Source of the DNA: Mytilus edulis
Lineage: Eukaryota; Mollusca; Bivalvia; Mytilida; Mytilidae
Length of the DNA stretch: 64,000 nt
Direction: 5' to 3'
Assembly (NCBI RefSeq): GCF_963676685.1
Contig: NC_092346.1
Span: 90,182,255-90,246,254, forward strand
In this document: positions 57,236-64,000 of the stretch, in pieces
How the letters are laid out: the number at the start of each line of letters is the position of its first letter
How positions within the stretch are numbered: position 1 is the first letter of the stretch
Made by a program: the position numbers and the translations under genes
Notes under the pieces: generated by a model
The model's input: only the letters and a program-made list of their open reading frames with translations
What the model was told of the DNA's origin: nothing
Database searches by the model: none

Positions 57236-57600
57236 TTATACAAATTATAAAAAACATTTACACCATGATTACATTGAAAGTAAAAGGATACCCTACATTT
57301 ATCATGATAATCATGTTCACTTTTTTTTTTAATCATGTTCACTGTGCACTCATTATAAAATCATAGATACAATTATATTAATTGTGTGGTTAACTTCTTT
57401 TAGTGGTGTCCAAACAATAACTTACAGTCATATATTTTAAAGAAATATAAGTTAATTTCTTCCTTTTATTAAGTTTAAATAATTTTTTTACAAACCATTT
57501 AAATCATACTTTCCTGCAATCTTACATAACTAATGCTAGCTGTTATTTAACTTAATTAATAAAGTAACATGGCATTAATTTTTAATTAAAAACCCGTTAG

Positions 57601-57703
57601 TGTACAAAGGGAAGCAACTTTAGTTGTTCTACGTAGGGGTAAAATTGGCAGGTTAATGGTGCAAAATCAGCAGGTGCCATATCAGCAGATGAGTGATCTA
57701 GAC
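57601..57703 (-). repeat. Repeat Z, second copy, related to the 74-bp satellite
   Basis: Reverse complement begins GTCTAGATCACTCATCTG, continues CTGATATGGCACCTGCTGAT and ends near TTTGTACA, matching 26952-27057. The minus-strand frame 57597-57815 runs through it and is probably incidental. Confidence 0.65.
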
Positions 57704-57709
57704 CCGTCT

Positions 57710-58539
57710 CAAATGTGTGGTTGAAATGAAAGTTAGTGACTTTAAAAACAAAGAATTGCGAGGGGCTCATTTCTTTAATGATGAATTCGAAGTCAAAGGT
57801 AAAAGTTACAAGCATACATAGTCAATGATCGTTCCTGTGCACACAAACATGTGTAAATATTGTACATCAAATTCTCGATTCAACCTCAATAGCCAAAATC
57901 AATTGTGTATCCGACAATAGCTCGCCTGCTGTGGCAATACAAACGGCAGCAATAATGGTACTGTAGAAAGTCAAGAGAAACCAATATATATGTCTGGACC
58001 TATAAAGATGTAAGGTCAATTTTCCCTTAGACCAAATGAAAACATATTTGTAGTACCAGTTACCTTACCTACCCTCCTTTTAAGTCTTGATATTAGCCTA
58101 CTCTAAATAGTTTTTTTCTTCATTTTCCATATATATGCACTGTTAAAGTCAGAATGTTGCTCCAAGAGAGTAAAAAGAAACAATCTCTAACTACCTACGC
58201 TTACTTTGTTTTTAGATGTAACTGGGACCACACATACTATGTCATTTGGTACACTAGGCCTATTGTTATTTTTCAAGAATTGTTTCAGTCTTTGGAGAAA
58301 GAAGGTGCAAAAGACCAAAATAATGCTCTGTTTTAGTATTTATTTCAAAATCATTAACGTGTGGTCAATAAACAAAGTCCTATTCTGAAACTAAAGACCG
58401 ATATTGTAAACAACCAAGTTAAGCGGCAGAACTTTTAACTTATGTTTTAACATGAAATTGGATTGGAATATTCATACTGTTGATAAAATGTTGAATTATT
58501 CAAATCAGTTATAGAATAAAGATAACCTAAAGCCCTGTA
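57710..58539. other. AT-rich stretch, one weak exon-like segment
   Basis: A pyrimidine-rich TTTGTTTTTAG at about 58205-58215 precedes a frame open to 58388 with a short hydrophobic stretch. Without a matching neighbour exon I do not call it. Confidence 0.25.
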
Positions 58540-58680
58540 AAGCCATATTTGGCACATCCAACATATTTAGAATTGTCGGCTCCATATTCTTTAAACTTCG
58601 TATTTGGTTTGGCCTTCCAAATGTTTGGTTCCGAGTGTCACTGATGAGTAAAGACGAAGTGTGCGTATTATATATGTATG
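58540..58680 (+). mobile_element. Decayed retrozyme-like fragment
   Basis: Matches the body (CATATTTGGCACA, CTTCGTATTTGG) and the hammerhead region (GTGTCACTGATGAGT at 58636-58650). Stem II is shortened to GUAAAGAC and GAAA has become GAAG, so the ribozyme is dead. Confidence 0.6.
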
Positions 58681-58949
58681 GTATAGTTTCTGGTTTGAAT
58701 TGTTTTTCATTTTCAATAAAATTTTGGAGCCTCTTGTAGATTTCTAAATTGCGGTATGGGTTTTGCTCTGTCTCATTTATATTGTTGAAGATCGTAAATT
58801 GATCTATAGTTGCTGTATTCTAGGATATCTTGTGGAGAGTTGTCACATTGGAAATTATGACACATTTTATTTTTATATCAACCATGAAAGCTGAATCTAA
58901 TCTAATTTTTTGGAATCGTCAGTAACTGATACTAGTAGTCCTAAATATT

Positions 58950-59345
58950 AATTGATCCTATCCATGTGTCTTGGTTTCTTCCGTTATCGTTCTAATATCC
59001 GACTCGCATTTCTTTAAACTGGGTTTTACTGTGTGTATTGCTGTGTTTGTACTTTGTTTATTCCATGTTGGCTACAGGTATTACTAAAGGGGGGTTGAGG
59101 TCTCTGACAACATGTCTAACCCCCGGAACATTTTAGAGATGGTCCGAATTGAGGAACATCTGGCCCTTGTTATTCTTGTTTGTATTGGGGTTTTTTTTCT
59201 GTCATTTTCAGTTAAGTCAGTTATAATATGGCCATGGCCAGTTGAAGCCCGTCTCCGGGTGCAGGATTTTCTTGCCGAGTCAGTGATGACCCATTGGTGA
59301 ACTTGCGCGGTTTTCTGCTCTTTAGTCAAATTGTTTTCTATTTAA
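58950..59345 (+). repeat. Diverged copy of repeat family M
   Basis: Recognisable order: TCCGACTCGCATTTCTTTAA, GGGGGGTTGAGGTCTC, TCTCCGGGTGCAGG. Much more diverged than the other copies. The frames across it are incidental. Confidence 0.55.
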
Positions 59346-59574
59346 CACATTAACTGGACTCCTGTTGTGTTCACTTATCGCTACACTGACCTTCGGTGCA
59401 AGGCTATAGATGGAATGGAGGACCAGTTTATTTAACACATCCCGATATCTATTTTTTATTAGATGCAATTTAAAATACACGCTAGTATGTAGTATAATAA
59501 TACCTCTGTAATTCATTAAATCCGGGATGTTTTCTGGCTTGTCAATAAAACTTAAAAAATATATATACTCTTTT

Positions 59575-59960
59575 TCCGAGTTAAAACTTTTTCAAAGTGA
59601 TGCGTCGGTTCGGCTGTGCGGGATGTACAAGTACGCAGCCACGTCTGGTTAGATAAATCCGATGCTTTGTGTAACAGTATAGAGCGTACCATTCTCTCTG
59701 TATGTTTAGAACCCTTGCAACAACATTTTGAGAGCTCTGTAGGTGGTCTGTTGCAAGGCACAATGTATGTCCCTATCCAATAAACCCTCATTTTCGCATT
59801 AATAATAAAAACTAGTGATTATTTCTGAGTTTACAGTAATTCTTGATTTGTTCTCGTCCTGAACATCCATGAAATATTTACCAGTGAACGTTAAGTAAAC
59901 TTCAATTAATCAATTACAAATATACTCAAAAGCCATGTCAAATTCATATCTGGATTTGTT
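59575..59960 (+). repeat. Interspersed repeat family X, copy 2
   Basis: Shares GTACGCAGCCACGTCTGG, CCCTATCCAATAAACCCTCA and the CATGAAATATTTACCAGTGA segment with 54880-55290. Confidence 0.65.
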
Positions 59961-60019
59961 TCTTTAGTAACTGTTTTATTTTTACGTACCTCTGATCAGC
60001 AGTAAAGTATCTTGTAGAT

Positions 60020-60496
60020 TTGATGCAATTAAAACCAAAGATATTACCTTTACCTACACACTCAATGCAATCGGCTGTAAACTGTTATACATTTTTTCAT
60101 ACCGTAAACCCCTTTATAACTTGCAATACGGCATGGTGTTTATTCATAATTGAAGGCCGTATTAATGTCACCTGTAATTGTTTTCACATTTTTCCTTTGA
60201 CCGTAAATAAAGTTGATATCGAAGGAGGGATCATCGCTACAGGTTGGGCAAGACTGGGTGATGAAAGCTCAAACACGCTCTTTGACAATTTGACAGTTCA
60301 CGCGAACAAAGCGAACACCAGCATCGCACAAATTACAAAAAGTGTTTCCTTAATTTTCTCTGCTAGTATATTTGCGCCGGGTTCCATGATCGAAGACGAA
60401 CATTGTTTCTTTTTTATATATAGGATTGCACAGTGCAAACCCGGCTTAGATTGTAGCACTGTGTATCGATTGGGTTGTGGTTCGGATCCTCGGTAA
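60020..60496 (+). CDS. Unrecognised 158-codon open reading frame, doubtful
   Basis: The longest unexplained frame at this end. The product would contain FITCNTAWCLFIIEGRINVT and GWARLGDESSNTLFDNLTVH, with no signal peptide and no recognised domain. The antisense strand is also partly open (60298-60507), and the plus frame runs through an AT-rich TATATAGG stretch. There is no clear splice or polyadenylation context. It could be part of an unrecognised repeat. I list it because the length is above chance expectation here. Confidence 0.25.
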   Translation: MMQLKPKILPLPTHSMQSAVNCYTFFHTVNPFITCNTAWCLFIIEGRINVTCNCFHIFPLTVNKVDIEGGIIATGWARLGDESSNTLFDNLTVHANKANTSIAQITKSVSLIFSASIFAPGSMIEDEHCFFFIYRIAQCKPGLDCSTVYRLGCGSDPR

Positions 60497-60499
60497 AAA

Positions 60500-61195
60500 T
60501 TACCCAACCTATGTAACTTCTGTTATAAACAATTAACCCTTATATATTTTGTTTTATCCTAATCCAACAGTCACTTATCTCAAAAAGAAATTTCCTTTAT
60601 ACCTTAATATATGTAGTGGAAGTTTATGAATTTTTTCCAACTTTTTTCTAGCCTTTTGCAACGTATTTTATAGCCAAAGTACAGAAACTTGTCAAGTATG
60701 GCTATTGTGTGTCATCAACTCCTACAGTTTTTAACCAAGAGATTTATACTTCACAATAAGATTGAATATATTTAAGCTTTCGAGGGCTTTTAATGGGTTA
60801 TTTACGGGATTTTTTTCGCATTTTATTTCCAGACTTTTTCAGCAAAATTGTTAACAGAAAGTTACTATAGTTTGTGAACACATAACTTCAACTCATCATA
60901 AAGTTTTCTGCTCATATCCCAAAGCTTCATAGAAATATTTACAGCTATTTCGCAGTTTACAGTCAGTAAAAATAACTAGTGTTTAGAACAAACTACCGCC
61001 TCATCCATGTTAATTTAATATTTCCGCAGTTGTTTTTTAAAAAGTAGCATTTCAGATTTCTTTGCCAGCAGTTTTTTTGTAAGCATCAATGTATACCGTG
61101 ATGTTGCCCCCCAAAAATATCTGTATCTTTACTTCCACTGAATTTTTCTCAAAGGGAGAATGCCCCTACATATAATATATTAATATATATATATA
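60500..61195. other. AT-rich stretch, nothing supported
   Basis: No exon or repeat family identified. A (TA)n run lies at about 61164-61195. Confidence 0.35.
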
Positions 61196-61326
61196 CTGAG
61201 TAAAAAGTTAAGCAACAAATAGTTTTAGCTTCAAATTTAACTCGACATAAACTCGATTAAGAATTAAACTTTTCAAGTGAATTTTTTAGTTAAAATAAAT
61301 GTTGCTTAAATTATTTTACTGAGCAG
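61196..61326. mobile_element. Short MITE with TTAAGCAACA-containing ends and TA borders
   Basis: The left end (CTGAGTAAAAAGTTAAGCAA) and the complement of the right end (CTGCTCAGTAAAATAATTTA then AGCAACA) match with two small indels. TA flanks both sides (61194-61195, 61327-61328). Length 131 bp, compatible with a Tc1/mariner-type MITE. Confidence 0.55.
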
Positions 61327-61329
61327 TAT

Positions 61330-63110
61330 ACTTTAGAATGCCGGGTCAGTTGGGTCATCGAACCTCCTTGTGCTGTGGTGAATTGTTTATGGTGAGCTGC
61401 CTTTCGATTTTTATAAATGTTAGATTATACGTTTCTGTCGGAGTTATGGGGTTTGATTAATTAAATAAGGGGGGATTTTCCAGTTTTTAGACAATAACTC
61501 AAAAATGCTTTAAGCTATTTTTATGAAACTTTGATGAATTATTACCGTATCACCATGGTGATTATACGGTCTGATTAGTCAGAGGCTAAACGTCAGGTTC
61601 GGGTAAATCTGTTTACGGTATTTCTGTTATTTCATTGGTTATAAATACTATCTAATGGCTGCTTCGTGGCTGTTTCCGGGATGATTCTGGGGGAAATTAA
61701 GGTCATTCTAACGTCTGATTGGCTATTAACGAGTGGCATGCATTATATGTTCCACGCGTCCGTAAGTGGGGTCGGATTGAAATCATGATACTAGGTTATA
61801 GGAACATATTATGATAAAGTGTTCATTTGCTATAGTGATTAGTTATGATGATAACTCACGACAAACTGTCAATTTGGTGCAGATTATATAATCATGTGAC
61901 AATGTGATCATTTAATCTTGAAATTATGTTGCTATTATGGTAAGAAACTGTACATTTATGTATTATTGCTATTCTCTAAAAATAGAACAGTAATGTGTAT
62001 AATTTACACTTTACACTGCGTATTAAAACGGTTAAATGATTGAGATACTTTTGTATTCTCAGATCTGCAGTGACATCACAACATGTAACTGACCAATCAA
62101 TGATTAGCATTTTTGTTATGTAAACAATGTTGATAGGTGATGCGGATAAGATTCCTCTAGATTTTCCATAGACTTATTGCAAATTAATTTAATTGATATA
62201 TATCATAACCAGTTGAATATAGTAATTTTACTCTTTTAATACTGTTAAAGACACTATATACTATCTCCATTTTGATTTTTAACATACTATAACCTCTGGT
62301 TAAAAAATAATCGGCAATATAAATAATCAGTTATCCCCTTCAAATAGATGAAAAATCTAGAGGATTCCGGATTTCATCACCTCCTGACAAATGTAAATGC
62401 CAGGATGTCCGGATCTGAGAATTAGATTTCTTCGTATGAAGCTTAAACTTTAAATAGTAAATACACAAAACGTATGCTCTATGTATAAAACAAATAACCA
62501 TTTATTTTTCATTGCTTGGAATTATTGATTAGAAAATATTAATATCACGGAATTTACCGAAGATGAATTTCGTTTCCAGCACTTTCATCGCTTCATTGAT
62601 TTCTGGTGTAAATAAACAAACCCGACGATATTGATAATGATTAGAAGAATACAAAAATTACAAGGTGAGCAATATGTGCAAAGAAGCCTATACCACGCAT
62701 CACGGTATTGTTATTGGCAAGGTTTTCAGTGCATTATATATGATACTATAGTGTCAGCTGTTGCAAATTATATAATTTAGTGTTTTACAATGCACAGCTC
62801 TATATTTGACAATGACCCCCAAGGCAATCATTTATACGATCCTTTGAACCCAAAAAAACTTGTCACACAGCGAACTCCCAAAAAGATGTTTGCATGTTGG
62901 GTTAGACAGTTTGATGATCTTAGATGTACTCAAACATGATGATTTATTCTTTGGAGTTGTCAGGAGGCTGATTTAGAAGGGGACCAGGGGGCATGCCATA
63001 CTTTTCTGGGAAATTTGGTGGGCCTGCACTTATCAAAATTTCTGGATCCGCCACTGGTTGTTGGACCATAATAGTCCCAGTATGGACACAGTGGTGATCA
63101 TCAGTCATTA
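61330..63110. other. AT-rich stretch with small palindromes, no gene supported
   Basis: An inverted repeat centred on CACCATGGTG (ACCGTAT...ATACGGT, about 61548-61574) is present. At about 63040-63060 GGATCCGCCACTGG resembles the end of a widespread transposon family. No exon supported; the frame at 62944-63165 is not convincing. Confidence 0.35.
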
Positions 63111-63119
63111 TAAAAAAGA

Positions 63120-63690
63120 AGATGTGGTATGATTGCCAATGAGACAACTGTCTACAAGAGACCAAAATGACACAGACATTAACAACTATAGGTCACCGTA
63201 CGGCCTTCAACAATCATCAAAGCCTATACAACATAGTCAGCTATAAAAGGCCCTGATATGACATGTAAAATAATTCAAACCAGAAAACCAACAGCCTTAT
63301 TTATATAAAAAAATTGAACGAAAAACAAATACTGTAGATTCATTAATATTCGTTGGATACCAGTTTTCGTGGATTTCGTGGGTACAGGAGAACCATGAAT
63401 TCAAATGTTCAACGAATAACAAATTTTCTAAAGGAATGAGTGTAGACTTTACCGAAACCACGAAATTAAATATCCACGAATATGTAAATTTTCCTCAAAC
63501 CCGAAAATTGGTACCCACGAAAATAAATGAATCCACAGTATGTAACACATTAACAAACGACAATCACTGAATTATAGGCTCCTGACTTTGGACAGACACA
63601 TACATAAATAATGTGGCGGGGTAAAACATGTTAGCTTGATTCCAATCCTCCCCCTAATCTTGGACAGTGGTACATGTATAACAGTACATC
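63120..63690 (-). repeat. Interspersed repeat family G, copy 2, interrupted by a MITE
   Basis: Starts GATGTGGTATGATTGCCAAT and continues with GTCACCGTACGGCCTTCAAC, GCTATAAAAGGCCCTGA and the ACGAAAAACAAAT block. After the MITE it resumes with TGTAACACATTAACAAAC, matching 28120 onward. Confidence 0.8.
63332..63538. mobile_element. 207-bp MITE, TA target duplication confirmed by an empty site
   Basis: Inverted ends CTGTAGATTCATTAATATTC and the complement of the right end CTGTGGATTCATTTATTTTC agree at most positions. TA lies at 63330-63331 and 63539-63540. The paralogous family G copy at about 28120 reads AAAACAAATATGTTACAC without the insert, so the borders and TA duplication are visible directly. 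Confidence 0.85.
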
Positions 63691-64000
63691 ATACGAACGA
63701 ACTATAAAAATCAGTCAAAAAAGGCTGAACTCATCAGATTGCTCATTGATATATCAATAGCATTGAAAATTTCATTTGATATGTCTGATTTCAATTTATT
63801 CACATCATCAGGTCTTACACTTAGTATTTTTTTTCATCATGAACATTACTATTTGGTTGATTATGTAGGGAATCACTGAAGCATGACTGGAGAAGTCGCC
63901 CACCTCCCCCACCCCCACTTATTGTCCCAGCTGACCTGAGAATCTGTCCCTCTATAACCATTAACGTCATACAACAATTACTTTTCCATTGTGGCATCAT
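63691..64000. other. Right edge, nothing supported
   Basis: AT-rich sequence with no exon or repeat family that I can define. Confidence 0.3.

Noticed and set aside
58206-58388. Terminal exon candidate with hydrophobic stretch
   Set aside because: Good pyrimidine tract but no matching upstream exon and no recognisable protein; left uncalled.

Overview
The window looks like nuclear DNA of a bivalve mollusc, most likely a Mytilus-type mussel. It is AT-rich and gene-poor, has spliceosomal introns with GT/AG borders, and is packed with short interspersed and tandem repeats. Nothing looks bacterial, organellar or viral. The genus call rests on recognising several repeat families typical of mussel sequence and was not tested by a search.

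Host coding sequence is scarce. I can support three genes in part: an intact 148-codon open reading frame with an N-terminal myristoylation-type motif (11837-12283, +), a basic exon bounded by splice signals (26565-26947, +), and four phase-compatible exons of a minus-strand gene (23846 down to 18101). The last gene joins a Pro/Gly/Tyr-rich N-terminus to a single hydrophobic segment.

Layout: 1-511 is a 49-bp satellite. 1706-3737 is an interspersed repeat into which a 843-bp tandem element was inserted with a TTGA duplication. 4-17 kb holds more copies of that element, other repeats and the 148-codon gene. 17-24 kb is the minus-strand gene and its repeat-filled introns. 24-35 kb is a dense field of foldback elements, MITEs and LINE 3' ends. 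35525-47337 is a satellite array of about 11.8 kb with a 74-bp monomer, higher-order structure and an orientation switch near its right end. 48-55 kb holds reverse-transcriptase and LINE remnants and a complete 2494-bp MULE transposon with terminal inverted repeats, an 8-bp target duplication, and an intron-containing FLYWCH/MULE transposase gene with another MITE in its intron. 55-64 kb holds further MITEs and repeats.

The most interesting system is the roughly 350-bp element family (2387-3229, 3985-4335, 6092-6352, 15613-16360, 58540-58680). Every copy carries a type I hammerhead self-cleaving ribozyme motif with stems I, II and III, the CUGANGA and GAAA cores and a GUC or AUC cleavage site, apart from clearly decayed copies. 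Two subfamilies differ by compensatory changes in all three stems and in a separate UUCG-capped hairpin. Tandem units 350 or 356 bp apart would release unit-length RNAs that could circularise, which is the architecture of metazoan retrozymes. The 49-bp satellite at the left edge appears to descend from the tail of this element.
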